A stretch of DNA of 64,000 nt from Tabrizicola sp. GTDB lineage: Bacteria > Pseudomonadota > Alphaproteobacteria > Rhodobacterales > Rhodobacteraceae. Location: NCBI RefSeq assembly GCF_016793705.1, contig NZ_JAEULO010000068.1:186001-250000 (forward strand). The letters run 5' to 3'. A program made the translations under genes and the position numbers. How positions within the stretch are numbered: position 1 is the first letter of the stretch; each line of letters begins with the position of its first letter. Below the pieces are notes generated by a model. That model had not been told where the DNA came from. It searched no databases and saw only the letters and a list, made by a program, of their open reading frames with translations. Positions 17,319 to 27,675 of this stretch are shown here, piece by piece.

Positions 17319-19358
17319 CTACCTGACCCGCACCTGCACCCGATCCGACCGGCCTTCCGCGTCGATCACGCTCAGCGTCACGAAGCCCGCCCCCGGCATC
17401 GCCAGCATCGCCTCGCGCGCGTCGGACCCCACCACCACCGGCACCCCGTCCGCCAGCCAGGTGAAGGGCGCTGTCCCGCCCGCGACCTTGACCTTCAGAC
17501 CTGATGCCAGCAGCTCCACCTCGGCCCCGTCCGGCGGGAAGGCCACCGCCGGAGCGTCCTCCGCCGCCTCGAACACCGCCGAGCGAGACTTGAACCTTTG
17601 CAAGGGCAGCGGCAGTTCAGCATTCGCCACCAGAAGCGTCGATGCCGGGGCCGCAGGCTGCGGGTCAAGCTTGCCCTTCAGTCGGTTGAAGGCCTGGAAC
17701 AGCACGGGCGCCGCCACCTCCGCTCCGAAGGCCCCCGGCACCGGCGTTCCATCCGCCCGGCCCATCCAGACGCCGATCACATGCCTGCCGTCGAAGCCGA
17801 TGGCCCAGGCATCGCGGTGTCCGTAGGAGGTGCCGGTCTTGTAGGCCAGCCGGTTCGATGGCGCCCCCGGCGGCGGGGCCAGTCCAGCAAGGATATCCCC
17901 CACCTCCCAGGCCGCAACTTCCGAGACCACCCGCTGCCCTTCCGGCACCTCGGCATCCTGACGCCATGACAGGGGTCGCACCACGCCTCCTCGCGCGATG
18001 GCTGCGTAAAGCTGCACCATGTCGGAAAGCGTCACCCCGACGCCCCCCAGCGCAATCGCCAGCCCCGGCTTGTCGCCCGGAAAGACCGGCTTCATCCCCG
18101 CCTTCTCCATCGCCGAAACCAGCTTGGCGGGCCCCAGCGCCTCGGTCAGCGCCACCACGGGGATGTTGCGCGACAGCTGCAAGGCCTCACGCATCCGGAT
18201 CGTGCCCAGGTGGAGCTTGTCGAAATTCTGCGGCGCATAGGTGCCGAAGCTCATCGGCTTGTCGTCGATCATCGTCTCCGGATGGCCCAGCCCCTCATCG
18301 AAGGCCAAAGCATAGACCAGCGGTTTCAGCGTCGACCCCGGGCTTCGCAGGGCCTGCGTCATGTCGACGAACCCCTGCCGCAGATCGGCCTGATACCCCG
18401 CCGAGCCGACGCTGGCGAGGATCTCGCCCGAGGCATGGTCCGCCACCAGAATCGCCACCTGCAACTGCTCGCCCTTGCCCGCCACCGCCTCCTGCGCAAG
18501 CGTCTCCAGCTTCTTCTGCAACTTGCCGTCGATGGTCAGGCGATGCGCCAGGGCGAGCGGCTCCTCCTCCCGCGCGCAGTCTGCCAGATGCGGCGACAGC
18601 GCCGGGAAGGGCTTGCGCAACCCCGGCACCGCCTCACGCAGCGCCGCCCCGGCCTCCTCGGCGTCGATCACGCCCTCCCCGACCGCGCGGGTCAGCACCC
18701 GGTTCCGCGCCGCCTCGGCCCGGTCGGCAGCGCGGTCCGGGCGACGGGTCTCCGGCGATTGGGGAATGGCCACCAAGAGCGCCGCCTCCGCCGGGGTCAA
18801 CCGCGCCGGTTCTTTCCCGAAATAGGAAATCGAGGCCGCCCGCACCCCCTCCAGGTTTCCCCCGAACGGCGCAAGGTGCAGGTAAAGCTGCAAGATCTGG
18901 TCCTTCGTCAGCCGCCGCTCCAGCGCCAGCGCCACCCGCATCTGCCGGAGCTTGCCGCCAACCTGGCCGGTCGTGCCTTCCTCCAGCAGCCGCGCCACCT
19001 GCATCGTCAGGGTCGAGCCGCCCGAGACGACGCGCCCGTTCCACGCCGCCTGCAACCCCGCCCGCAGGACCGACCGCCAGTCCACCCCGGAATGCACACG
19101 GAACCGCTTGTCCTCATAGGCCAAGAGCATCCGCAGATAGAGCGGGTCCACCCGGTCCACCGGCAGCGCCAGCCGCCAGCGGCCATCGGCGACGGTATAG
19201 GCGCGGAGGAGGTCGCCGTCACGGTCCAGCACCTCGACCGACATCTCCAGCGCCAAGGGGGGCAGGATGGTCGCGTCGATCCATTGGTCGAAACGGTCGC
19301 GGCCAAGGGCTGCAAGCCAGAGGGCCAAGGCCAGGCAGATGATCCACCGCGCGCGCAT
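17319..19358 (-). CDS. pbpC: Penicillin-binding protein 1C
   Basis: This is a bifunctional class A penicillin-binding protein of 679 residues. A single N-terminal membrane anchor (RWIICLALALWLAALG) is followed by the glycosyltransferase domain (YEDKRFRVHSGVDW, GGSTLTMQVARLL). The transpeptidase domain has SxxK in SPGSTLKPL, SxN in SRNIP and KTG in KTGTSYGHRDAW. It ends in the small C-terminal domain typical of PBP1C (BiPBP_C). The ATG at 19358 follows a GGGGTGG site and is preferred over GTG 19370. It lies directly after the alpha-2-macroglobulin gene on the same strand, the conserved pbpC-yfhM type pairing. Confidence 0.94.
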   Translation of the reverse strand: MRARWIICLALALWLAALGRDRFDQWIDATILPPLALEMSVEVLDRDGDLLRAYTVADGRWRLALPVDRVDPLYLRMLLAYEDKRFRVHSGVDWRSVLRAGLQAAWNGRVVSGGSTLTMQVARLLEEGTTGQVGGKLRQMRVALALERRLTKDQILQLYLHLAPFGGNLEGVRAASISYFGKEPARLTPAEAALLVAIPQSPETRRPDRAADRAEAARNRVLTRAVGEGVIDAEEAGAALREAVPGLRKPFPALSPHLADCAREEEPLALAHRLTIDGKLQKKLETLAQEAVAGKGEQLQVAILVADHASGEILASVGSAGYQADLRQGFVDMTQALRSPGSTLKPLVYALAFDEGLGHPETMIDDKPMSFGTYAPQNFDKLHLGTIRMREALQLSRNIPVVALTEALGPAKLVSAMEKAGMKPVFPGDKPGLAIALGGVGVTLSDMVQLYAAIARGGVVRPLSWRQDAEVPEGQRVVSEVAAWEVGDILAGLAPPPGAPSNRLAYKTGTSYGHRDAWAIGFDGRHVIGVWMGRADGTPVPGAFGAEVAAPVLFQAFNRLKGKLDPQPAAPASTLLVANAELPLPLQRFKSRSAVFEAAEDAPAVAFPPDGAEVELLASGLKVKVAGGTAPFTWLADGVPVVVGSDAREAMLAMPGAGFVTLSVIDAEGRSDRVQVRVR

Positions 19359-19393
19359 CAGCCACCCCACGCGACGGTGGGTCGGTCAGCGCT

Positions 19394-19490
19394 TCCCTCC
19401 CCCCCTGTGGGGGAGGGGGATGGTGGGGGGGCTTCGCCACATGGTCCGGAGGCCCCCCACCCCCATCCCCTCCCCACAAGGGGGAGGGGA
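19394..19490. repeat. Large G/C-homopolymer inverted repeat between the macroglobulin gene and pbpC
   Basis: Two imperfect 39-bp arms (19394-19432 and 19452-19490) made of runs of C and G are inverted around a 19-nt loop. Each arm contains its own small hairpin around GTGGGG or CCCCAC. It occupies nearly all of the 154-bp spacer between the two co-oriented genes, so it may set the expression ratio between them. Similar elements are common intergenically in alphaproteobacteria. Confidence 0.75.
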
Positions 19491-19512
19491 GGCGCGTATG
19501 CCTGCCCGTGAC

Positions 19513-22500
19513 TCACTTCGTGATCGTGATCTCGCCCGTCTCGCTCCGCGCCCGGAAGTCCGGTCGATACATGTCCTCGACCGAGGCCGCGGCATGGTGG
19601 AACGTGCCGGGGCTGACCGCGCGGACCACGTAGGCCAGCTTGAAGGGTTGGTCCGAGGACCAGTCCACCGCCGTCAGGAACCGGTCCTGCCGGAACTCGG
19701 AATGCGCCACCTCGTTCAGCGTGTCCAGCCAGCCGAGTTCCGAGGTCGAGCCCGCCGACATCAGGTTCGGGTTGTCGATCTCGAACCCGGCCGGAAGCGG
19801 ATCGCTGACCATCAGCCGCGCTTCGCCATAACCGAACGGAGTAATCTCCAGCACCGTCACCAGCCGCGTCCCCGCCGCCACGCTGTCCAGCGTCACAGGC
19901 TCGCCCGCCATGGTGTAGTAGGTCCGGGTGATGGCATAGCCGTTGCCCCCCGCCGGTTCCGGCTCGGACGGCACGCCATAGGTGGTGACGGTGACGGTCG
20001 TGTCCGCGCCATCGTTTTTCACCACCACAGGCGTCACCGCGCCTGCATCCAGCACCCGCACCAGCGGCCCGTCCGCAGGCTTGCCGTCGATGGTGATGCC
20101 TTCCGCCCCCGGCCGGTCGATCAGCGCATTCGTCGCCAGCAAGGCCCAGGTCGCCTCCTGCGTGGACAGGTTCTGCCCCTGCACGGCGATCCGGTCGGTC
20201 AGCGCCTCACGGTCCACCGCCTGGCTCCCGGCCTCCACCGCCAGCGTCAGCAGAGCTGCCGCATCGCGGTAGCGGGTGCCATAGTCCACCCGCCAGATCT
20301 GGCCCTGCTCCGGCTCCTGTGCCTCCATCTTCGCCACGGCCTTGCGGAACATCGCATCCGCCCGCGCCTGGTCGCCATAAGAGGCCAGGGCCGCCCCCAG
20401 CTGCGCCTGCGCGATGGGGGTGGAGAAGTCGTCCCCCTTCACGTCAGCATAATAGCGCAGGTCGCCGATCGCCGCCGCGCCTTCCCGCGCCAGCACCATC
20501 AGCGCATAGGCAAGCGCCTCGCCGCCGCCGTTGACCTGGTCCGAGAAGTCCGGCGCATAGTTCACCTGGTTGCGCAGGTTCGCCAACGCGTTCCTGAACG
20601 CCAGGTCGGGCACCTGATACCCCTGCGCCTTCGCCCGGCTCAGGAAGTCGGTGACATAGGCGTCCAGCCAGAAGTCGCCTTCATATGGCCCCCAGAGCCC
20701 GAAGCCGCCGGTCGCCGACTGGTTGGACAGGATCTCCACCACCGCCTCGTCGATCCGCTTCTGGATGTCCTCCGCGCCCTTCAGGTCCATCACCTGCGCC
20801 ACCTCGTCGAAGTAGAGGAGCGGCAGCGCGCGCGAGGTCATCTGCTCGGTGCAGCCATAGGGATAGCGGTCCAAGGCCGCGAGCAGCCCCGGCGCGTTCA
20901 GCCGCGCCAGCGGGCCCACCGCCATCGTCGCCTTGCCCGAGCCCGGCACCAGCCCGGCGAAGACATTCTCGTCGAAGGTGAAGGTCTGCCCGCTGGCGAG
21001 TTCCAGCCGCGAAATCCTCGCAACCTCGGGATCATTCACCTGCACCGGCACGGTCAGCGTCTTCTTCAGGATCTTCCCGTCCGGCGTGGTCAGGCTCACG
21101 TCGATGGTCTGGATCCCCACCGCCCCCGCCGTGACCGGCACCTCGAACACCGCCTTGGCCTTGTCGCCGAGGTCGAAGCCCGAAGGCACCTCGCCCAGGG
21201 TCAGCCCGGTCGCCGTCACGTCCAGCCCCATCCGGCCCGAGGGCCCGGTGGCATGGACCACCTCCAGCAGCAGCCGCGAGGTATCCCCCGGCGACAGGAA
21301 GCGCGGCACCGAAGCCGTCACCACCACCGGATCGCGCACCAGCACATCGGCGCTGGCCTGCCCGACCCCGGTCTTCGACCAGGCCACGGCCATCACCTTC
21401 ACCGTCCCGTTGAAGCTTGGCAGGTCGAAGGACGCACGGGCATAGCCATCCGCCCCCACTTCCACCGGCCCGGTGAAATAGGCCACCAGCTCCTCTGTGG
21501 GCGGCGGCGCCTGCAGCCGCGCCTGCGCGCCCGCGTCTCCGCCGGAGCGGACCTCGCCGGTCGCCCCGTTCAGCCCGTCGATCAACCGGCCATAGATGTC
21601 GCGGATGCCCACGCCCAGCCGCCGCTGGCCGAAGTAATAGTCGCTCGGGTCGGGGGCCTCGAACCCGGTCAGGTTCAGGATGCCCACGTCCACGGCCGCG
21701 ATGGTGACATAGGCGGTTTCGCCCGCCGTCACGCCATCCACCTTCACCGCCACGTCCAAGGGCGCGCGCGGCGCTGCCTCGGCGGGAACTTCCACCGTGG
21801 CCGCAAGCGCCCGTGCGCCGGGGTCGATGCTGGCATGGGTCAGCCCCAGCGCCCGCGCCGGGTTGCGGCCCGCCGCCACGTCCATCGGCCGCAGGACCGA
21901 GGCCGTCACATAGACGCCCGCGCCCCATTCGTCCGTGACCGGCAACTGGATCAGGTTCTCGCCTTCCTTCACCTCGACCGCCTGCATCGCCACCAGCCGG
22001 TTCGACAGCACCGTCACCAGCGCCGTCCCTGCCGCACGCGGCACGATCCGCAGCGTCGCCGTCTCACCCGGCTTGTAGGCCGGTTTGTCCAGCGACAGTT
22101 CCAGCGTGTCGGGCGTGGCCGAGGCATCCGCAGGCGCATACCAGCCCGCGTAGAACTCGGTCGAGGTCGCGGCCTTGCCGCCGTCCACCCGCTCGACCAG
22201 CAGCTCATAGGTGCCCCAGTCCACATCCGCCGCGATCTCCACCGGGGCCGTGCCCAGCGTCGCCTCGCCCTCGGCCACGATGGACCGGCTCACCACCGGC
22301 TCCCAGCTCCAGTTGCCGTAGCTCTGGTACCACTGGTAGTCATAGTCCACGCGGCTGACCGTCCACTTCACCGGCAACGCAACCGCCGTCTCGCCATCCA
22401 CCGCGATGATCTGGAACCTGGCCTCGCCGCCTTCCGGGGCCACTCCGTCGAACAGCGGCTTCACCCCGATCATCGGATCGGCGGAAGAAACCACCTTCGT

Positions 22501-24960
22501 CACCTGCCGCTCCACCGGGCGGCCCGAGCCTTCGGCGACGCGGATCGTCACCCGCGCTTCCAGCGGGCGATGCGGGTCCTCGATCATCGGCAGGTAGACC
22601 GGCAGCACGGCATTGCCCGCCTCGTCCGTCTCCGCCCCGTTCAGCGATTCCATCTGCGCGCTGAACGGCTGGTCATGCCGCCCGAAGACATACCCGGGGA
22701 AAGCCTCCAGCCCCGCCGCCGCCCGCAGCAGCACCTCGCCCTCGATGGCAAGCCCGGCACCGGGCGCCCCGAACAGATAGCGCGCAGCCACCGTCAGGTC
22801 GACCGCCGAGTCCTGGCCCACGAACAGCGGCTCATCCGCCAGCGTCAGGTCGAAGTCGATCCGTTCCGGCAGGAAATCCTCGACCAGGAAGGTCTTCGAC
22901 GCCAAAGCCGGGGCTTCCAGATCGGCATACATCTCCAGCCGCCAGACGCCCCGCGGCGCCGACCCGGCGATGGGGAGCGAGAACACATGCCCGCCCGCGC
23001 CCTGATCCTCGACCAGTTGCCGGGAATATTCCACGCCATCGGGCCGCGACAGGACCGCCGTCAGCGGCAGCCCCTCGACCGCCGCCTGCTCCGCATCCCG
23101 GGCAAGTGCTGTTACATAGACCGTCTCGCCAGCGCGATAGGCGCCCCGGTCGGTCGTCACGAACACATCCACCGGCGGCGCGGCCTCGCGGCCTTCCACG
23201 CCCCGGTCGGACAGGTCGAACTCCGGGTCGGTCAGCGACAGGAAGGCGATGTCCTCCGCCCCCTCCTTCACCACCACCATCGCCGGGGCCGAGCCGCCCG
23301 TGCCGCGCGTCAGCCCGGCATCGAAGCGGGCATAGCCCTGCTCATCCGTCGTCGCCGTCCCCAGCACCGTATTGGCCCGGTTCAGCAATTCCACCGTCAC
23401 CCCCGCCTTCGCCCCCGCCGTTCCCAGCGAGCGGACGAAGACATGCAGCCCATCGACCCCCGACATCGTCGTGACCCCGAGGTCCGAGACGACGAACCAC
23501 TGCCAGCCCGGCGGAATGGTATAGGGGTCCACCCCCGGCACTTCCGCCTTCAGCGCATAGATCCCCGCTGGAAGCCCCTCCAGCGCCTCGCCCAGCGGCA
23601 GGCGGGTGGTGACGTCCTTGTTCACCTCCTGCGCCACCGTGGCCGTCCCGGTCCACAGCTCCTCGCCCACCGTGTCGGCGAAATATTCCTCGGAATAGAC
23701 GTTGATCGGCGCGCCGAAGTAATAGTCCTGGATCGACCGCAGCAGGTTGCGGTCGGTCACGCGATAAAGCTTCAGGTCCAGCTTCTCGGTGTTCACCGTT
23801 TCCACCGGCAGCGCGGGCTCCCCCGCCTTCGGCAGCACATAGCCCCGACCGGGGAACTTCACCCCAGGCGCGCGGTCGCGGATATATTGCGTCACCTCGA
23901 CCGACTTGGCCATGACCTGCCCGTCGGCGGCGGGAAGCCCCTCGCGGAAGGTCACCGTATAGCGCTTGCCATGCTCCAGCCCGCTGACGCACAACTGACG
24001 CCAGCCGCCGTTCTCCACCACCATCCCGGCTTCGGGCAGCTGCACGAAGGTGGAATAATCCACGCCCGAGGCCACCAGATCCTCGCTGAACGTCGCGCAG
24101 ATGCGGGGCCGCGCGAGGTCGGATTGCACCAGCGTCTCGGCAATGCGGAAGCCATACTTCCCGATTGCCGCATCCAGCAGCGCCGCCGTATCCACCCGCT
24201 CCTGCAAGCTTTGCGCCAGCCGCAACGCCTGCACCGTGTCGCGGCCCCGCCCGTTCCGCTCCAGCACATCGCCCATCGTCAGGAGGATCGTGTGCCGCAG
24301 CGCCGGACTGTCGGCCCTGAGATAGGCGTTGATCGACGACAGGAACGCCTGGTTGAAGAAATAGCCCGACTGGTTCTGGTCCGCGATCCCCGCCTGCAAC
24401 TGCCGCCGCGCGAATTCGCCCCAGGTCGCCGCGTCATCCGTCAGGTTCAGTGCCGCGCCCGTATAGGCCGCCGCCGCCGCCCAGTCGCCCCGCGCCTCGG
24501 CCTCGGACGCCGCCGCCAGATGCTCCTCGGCTGACCACGGCCCCGTGGTGTGCTGCCGCCCCAGCCCCTGCGCCTGGTCGAAGGCGGGCTGGATGTCCCA
24601 GTCCGGCAGGAAGGCCAGTTCCCCCCGCCGCACCTTCGCCGCCTCGCGTGAGCTTTTGTCCGCCTCGATCACCGTGGCCGAGAAGGCCCCCGCGAAATAA
24701 CTCCCCTCGCCGGGGGAGTTCTTCACGAAGCACGCCCCGTTCCGGGTGTTGTAGACATAGGCTTCGCAGCGCGCATTGGTAACGCAGGCGCGCTCGCAGG
24801 CCTCGATGGTGGTGTCGAAGATCGACGCGATATCCCCGCCCGGCAGGTCCTGGTCCTGCGTCACGACGAATCGCCGCTCGGGGATCAGGTCCTGCGCCAG
24901 GGCCATCCCGGACCCGCCCAGAACCACAGAAGCAATCGCCGCCTTCAGAAACCACCGCAT
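19513..24960 (-). CDS. Periplasmic alpha-2-macroglobulin with N-terminal PAN domain
   Basis: This 1815-residue protein has a signal peptide (MRWFLKAAIASVVLGG to ALAQ) without a lipobox. A PAN/apple domain follows at about 25-85 (Cys-containing EACERACVTNARCEAY), then a string of MG beta domains. The thioester region YGCTEQMTSR has C1370 and Q1373 intact, and a C-terminal receptor-like region closes the protein. Bacterial macroglobulins trap proteases that breach the outer membrane, while PBP1C repairs peptidoglycan. E. coli YfhM is a lipoprotein; this one should be soluble in the periplasm. The ATG 24960 has GGGAGG upstream. pbpC follows. Confidence 0.93.
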   Translation of the reverse strand: MRWFLKAAIASVVLGGSGMALAQDLIPERRFVVTQDQDLPGGDIASIFDTTIEACERACVTNARCEAYVYNTRNGACFVKNSPGEGSYFAGAFSATVIEADKSSREAAKVRRGELAFLPDWDIQPAFDQAQGLGRQHTTGPWSAEEHLAAASEAEARGDWAAAAAYTGAALNLTDDAATWGEFARRQLQAGIADQNQSGYFFNQAFLSSINAYLRADSPALRHTILLTMGDVLERNGRGRDTVQALRLAQSLQERVDTAALLDAAIGKYGFRIAETLVQSDLARPRICATFSEDLVASGVDYSTFVQLPEAGMVVENGGWRQLCVSGLEHGKRYTVTFREGLPAADGQVMAKSVEVTQYIRDRAPGVKFPGRGYVLPKAGEPALPVETVNTEKLDLKLYRVTDRNLLRSIQDYYFGAPINVYSEEYFADTVGEELWTGTATVAQEVNKDVTTRLPLGEALEGLPAGIYALKAEVPGVDPYTIPPGWQWFVVSDLGVTTMSGVDGLHVFVRSLGTAGAKAGVTVELLNRANTVLGTATTDEQGYARFDAGLTRGTGGSAPAMVVVKEGAEDIAFLSLTDPEFDLSDRGVEGREAAPPVDVFVTTDRGAYRAGETVYVTALARDAEQAAVEGLPLTAVLSRPDGVEYSRQLVEDQGAGGHVFSLPIAGSAPRGVWRLEMYADLEAPALASKTFLVEDFLPERIDFDLTLADEPLFVGQDSAVDLTVAARYLFGAPGAGLAIEGEVLLRAAAGLEAFPGYVFGRHDQPFSAQMESLNGAETDEAGNAVLPVYLPMIEDPHRPLEARVTIRVAEGSGRPVERQVTKVVSSADPMIGVKPLFDGVAPEGGEARFQIIAVDGETAVALPVKWTVSRVDYDYQWYQSYGNWSWEPVVSRSIVAEGEATLGTAPVEIAADVDWGTYELLVERVDGGKAATSTEFYAGWYAPADASATPDTLELSLDKPAYKPGETATLRIVPRAAGTALVTVLSNRLVAMQAVEVKEGENLIQLPVTDEWGAGVYVTASVLRPMDVAAGRNPARALGLTHASIDPGARALAATVEVPAEAAPRAPLDVAVKVDGVTAGETAYVTIAAVDVGILNLTGFEAPDPSDYYFGQRRLGVGIRDIYGRLIDGLNGATGEVRSGGDAGAQARLQAPPPTEELVAYFTGPVEVGADGYARASFDLPSFNGTVKVMAVAWSKTGVGQASADVLVRDPVVVTASVPRFLSPGDTSRLLLEVVHATGPSGRMGLDVTATGLTLGEVPSGFDLGDKAKAVFEVPVTAGAVGIQTIDVSLTTPDGKILKKTLTVPVQVNDPEVARISRLELASGQTFTFDENVFAGLVPGSGKATMAVGPLARLNAPGLLAALDRYPYGCTEQMTSRALPLLYFDEVAQVMDLKGAEDIQKRIDEAVVEILSNQSATGGFGLWGPYEGDFWLDAYVTDFLSRAKAQGYQVPDLAFRNALANLRNQVNYAPDFSDQVNGGGEALAYALMVLAREGAAAIGDLRYYADVKGDDFSTPIAQAQLGAALASYGDQARADAMFRKAVAKMEAQEPEQGQIWRVDYGTRYRDAAALLTLAVEAGSQAVDREALTDRIAVQGQNLSTQEATWALLATNALIDRPGAEGITIDGKPADGPLVRVLDAGAVTPVVVKNDGADTTVTVTTYGVPSEPEPAGGNGYAITRTYYTMAGEPVTLDSVAAGTRLVTVLEITPFGYGEARLMVSDPLPAGFEIDNPNLMSAGSTSELGWLDTLNEVAHSEFRQDRFLTAVDWSSDQPFKLAYVVRAVSPGTFHHAAASVEDMYRPDFRARSETGEITITK

Positions 24961-25141
24961 CGAAAATGCCTCCCTTTGGATTGGCGGAACTGTCGCATGG
25001 CCCGCCCCGTGGTGGCAAGCGCACCCCAATTCCTTTCGGCGTTAAGGCTTGGTTCATCTTGGCTTGCGAGGCTAGTCGCGAAAACCGGATGTTGCGGTCC
25101 CCCGCGCCGCCGGACACAGGCAGAATGTCGGCTGGAAAGCG

Positions 25142-27673
25142 ATGGATCTTTCGGAACGTCTGGTCAGGGAACGGCGCGCGCGGCTGGCGGCCGAACGCCT
25201 TCTCGAACAGAAAAGCCGGGAACTTTTCGCCGCCAACGAAAAGCTCGCCATCCACGCCCGCGCCCTCTCCGACCAGATCGTCGAGCAGCGCCAGGTCGTG
25301 AAGTCGGCGCTTTCGCAGGCCGAGGTGCTGAAGGACCAGAACCTCCGCTTCGTCGAAGACCTCGACCGCGCCCATACCGCCGCCGTCATGGCCGAACGCC
25401 GCCTCTGGGACGCGCTCGAAACCATAAACGACGGTTTCGCCGTCTTCGACAGCGCCAAGCGGTTGGTCAGCGCCAATGCCGCCTGGTTCGGTCCCTTTGG
25501 CCAGGTCATCGCCCCCGGCTGCCCCTATGGTGACATCATCCGCCAGTCCGCCGAGACCATCATCGACCTCGGCGAGGAGACGGCCGATGCCTTCACCGCC
25601 CGGATGCTCGCCCGGGTCGAGGGCGACCCGATCGAACCCGCCACCCTGAAACTGCGCGACGGCACCTGGATCAAGATCCAGGAACGCCGCGCCCGCGATG
25701 GCGATCTCGTCTGCCTTGCCATCGACATCACCGAACAGATGCGCATCTGGGCCGCCATCGACGTGCTGCCCGACGCCTTCGTCCTTTTTGACCGGGAGGA
25801 ACGTCTTTTGGCCTGCAATCAACGTTATCGCGAAATGTTTCCCGACTCTGCCCCCCTCATGCAGCCGGGCACCACCTTCGAGGACCTGCTTCGACACGGG
25901 TTGAAGCACGGCCATGTGCCGCAGGCCGTGGGGCGCGAAGAAGACTGGCTCGCCGACCGGCTCGCCCATTTCCGCGCCGCCGACACCATCGCCGAGAACA
26001 CGCTCGCCAACGGAAGGGTGGTGCTGGAATCCGACCATGTCACCCCGGACGGTGGCCGCGTCGGCCTGCGCACCGACATCACCGCGATCCGCGAGCAGCA
26101 GGCACAACTCGAAGCCGCCCGCCAGGCCGCCGAGGCGGCGAACCGCGCCAAATCCGCCTTCCTCGCCAACATGAGCCATGAGATCCGCACGCCGATGAAC
26201 GGCGTCGTCGGCATGGCGGAACTCCTGTGCGACACCGCTCTGTCCGAGGAACAGCGACTCTTCGCGGAAACCATTCGCTCCTCGGGCGAGGCGCTTCTGG
26301 TCATCATCAATGACATCCTCGACTATTCCAAGATCGAGGCGGAGCGGCTCACGCTCCGCCCCGAGCCTTTCGACCTCGAACGCACCATCCACGAGGTGAC
26401 GATGCTCCTCCAGCCCCGCGCGCGGGAAAAGGGCATCGACCTGATGATCGACTTCGACATGTTCCTGCCCACCCGTTTCGTCGGCGATCCGGGCCGCCTG
26501 CGGCAGGTGCTGACCAACCTGATCGGCAATGCGGTCAAGTTCACCGAAAAGGGCCATGTGCTGACCCGTGTCGTCGGGGTCGACTCGGAAGACGGCAGCC
26601 AGACCCTGCATGTCACGGTGGAAGACACCGGCATCGGCATCGCGCCGGACTATCTCGACCACATCTTCGGCGAGTTCAACCAGGTCGAGGATGAGCGGAA
26701 CCGCAAGTTCGAGGGTACCGGGCTTGGCCTTGCCATCACCCGCCGCCTGATCGAGCATATGGGCGGCGCGGTCTGGGTCGACAGCGATCCCGGCCAGGGC
26801 TCCAGCTTCGGCTTCCGCGTGACGCTCCCGGTGGCCGAGGATGCCGCCCCCGTGCAGGTCCCGGTCGCCGTGAAGCGCGTTATCGCCGTCGACGACCAGT
26901 TCATCAACCGCACCATCCTGGAACGCCAGCTCGCCCCCTGCGGGATCGAGGTGACGCTCTGCCGCTCGGGCGTCGAGGTGCTGGAAAGGCTCACCGCCGA
27001 CCCGGCCTATGACGTGGTGCTGACCGACCATGCCATGCCCGAGATGGACGGGGTCCAGCTCCTCGACCACATCCGCGTCGCCGGGCATACGCTGCCGGTG
27101 ATGCTGCTCTCTTCCAACCCCACGGGCCTGGGCAATCTCGCGCATGACTTCGCCGCGATCCTGCAAAAGCCGATCCTGCGCTCCGACCTCTACCGCCACC
27201 TCCAGGGCCTGACCGCCCCGGCGCTGGCAGAGACCCCGCCCGAAGCCCCACCTGCGCCGTCGGACCTGCGCCAGATGCGGGTGCTGGCCGCCGAGGACAA
27301 CCGCACCAACCAGCTCGTCTTCCAGAAGATGGTCCGCGACATGGATATCGACCTGCGCTTCGCCGACAACGGCCGCATTGCGGTGGAGATGTTTGCAAGC
27401 TTCCAGCCTGACCTGATCTTCATGGACATCTCGATGCCCGAGATGGACGGCAAGGAAGCGGCCCGCACCATCCGGTCGTTGGGCTCCACTGTCCCCATCG
27501 TGGCGCTGACCGCGCACGCGATGGAGGGCGACGCCGAGGCGATCCTCGCCGCCGGGATCGACCGCTACCTGACCAAACCCCTGCGCAAGACCGCCATCGA
27601 GGGTGCGCTGACCGAGTACACTCCGCGCGAGGCCCGCCCTCCGGTCGCAACCCCCGCAGAGAACGCTGCCTAA
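25142..27673 (+). CDS. Hybrid sensor histidine kinase / response regulator
   Basis: A soluble 843-residue protein in this order: an N-terminal coiled coil (about 1-90), two PAS-like sensory regions (about 95-200 and 205-310), HisKA with the phosphoacceptor H346 in NMSHEIRTPMNG, and HATPase_c (NLIGNAVKFTEKGH; GTGLGLAI). Two receiver domains follow with acceptor aspartates D629 (LTDHAMPEMDG) and D762 (FMDISMPEMDG), each with conserved acidic pair and lysine. No transmembrane segment is visible, so the signal is probably cytoplasmic or comes from a partner. It is divergent from the macroglobulin gene. No output regulator is adjacent. Confidence 0.92.
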   Translation: MDLSERLVRERRARLAAERLLEQKSRELFAANEKLAIHARALSDQIVEQRQVVKSALSQAEVLKDQNLRFVEDLDRAHTAAVMAERRLWDALETINDGFAVFDSAKRLVSANAAWFGPFGQVIAPGCPYGDIIRQSAETIIDLGEETADAFTARMLARVEGDPIEPATLKLRDGTWIKIQERRARDGDLVCLAIDITEQMRIWAAIDVLPDAFVLFDREERLLACNQRYREMFPDSAPLMQPGTTFEDLLRHGLKHGHVPQAVGREEDWLADRLAHFRAADTIAENTLANGRVVLESDHVTPDGGRVGLRTDITAIREQQAQLEAARQAAEAANRAKSAFLANMSHEIRTPMNGVVGMAELLCDTALSEEQRLFAETIRSSGEALLVIINDILDYSKIEAERLTLRPEPFDLERTIHEVTMLLQPRAREKGIDLMIDFDMFLPTRFVGDPGRLRQVLTNLIGNAVKFTEKGHVLTRVVGVDSEDGSQTLHVTVEDTGIGIAPDYLDHIFGEFNQVEDERNRKFEGTGLGLAITRRLIEHMGGAVWVDSDPGQGSSFGFRVTLPVAEDAAPVQVPVAVKRVIAVDDQFINRTILERQLAPCGIEVTLCRSGVEVLERLTADPAYDVVLTDHAMPEMDGVQLLDHIRVAGHTLPVMLLSSNPTGLGNLAHDFAAILQKPILRSDLYRHLQGLTAPALAETPPEAPPAPSDLRQMRVLAAEDNRTNQLVFQKMVRDMDIDLRFADNGRIAVEMFASFQPDLIFMDISMPEMDGKEAARTIRSLGSTVPIVALTAHAMEGDAEAILAAGIDRYLTKPLRKTAIEGALTEYTPREARPPVATPAENAA

Positions 27674-27675
27674 AC

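Noticed and set aside
19267-24534. A 1755-codon open frame on the plus strand
   Set aside because: It is antisense to the macroglobulin gene, and its product is a run of Arg, His, Gln and Pro without domains. Such frames arise in GC-rich DNA from codon bias on the other strand.
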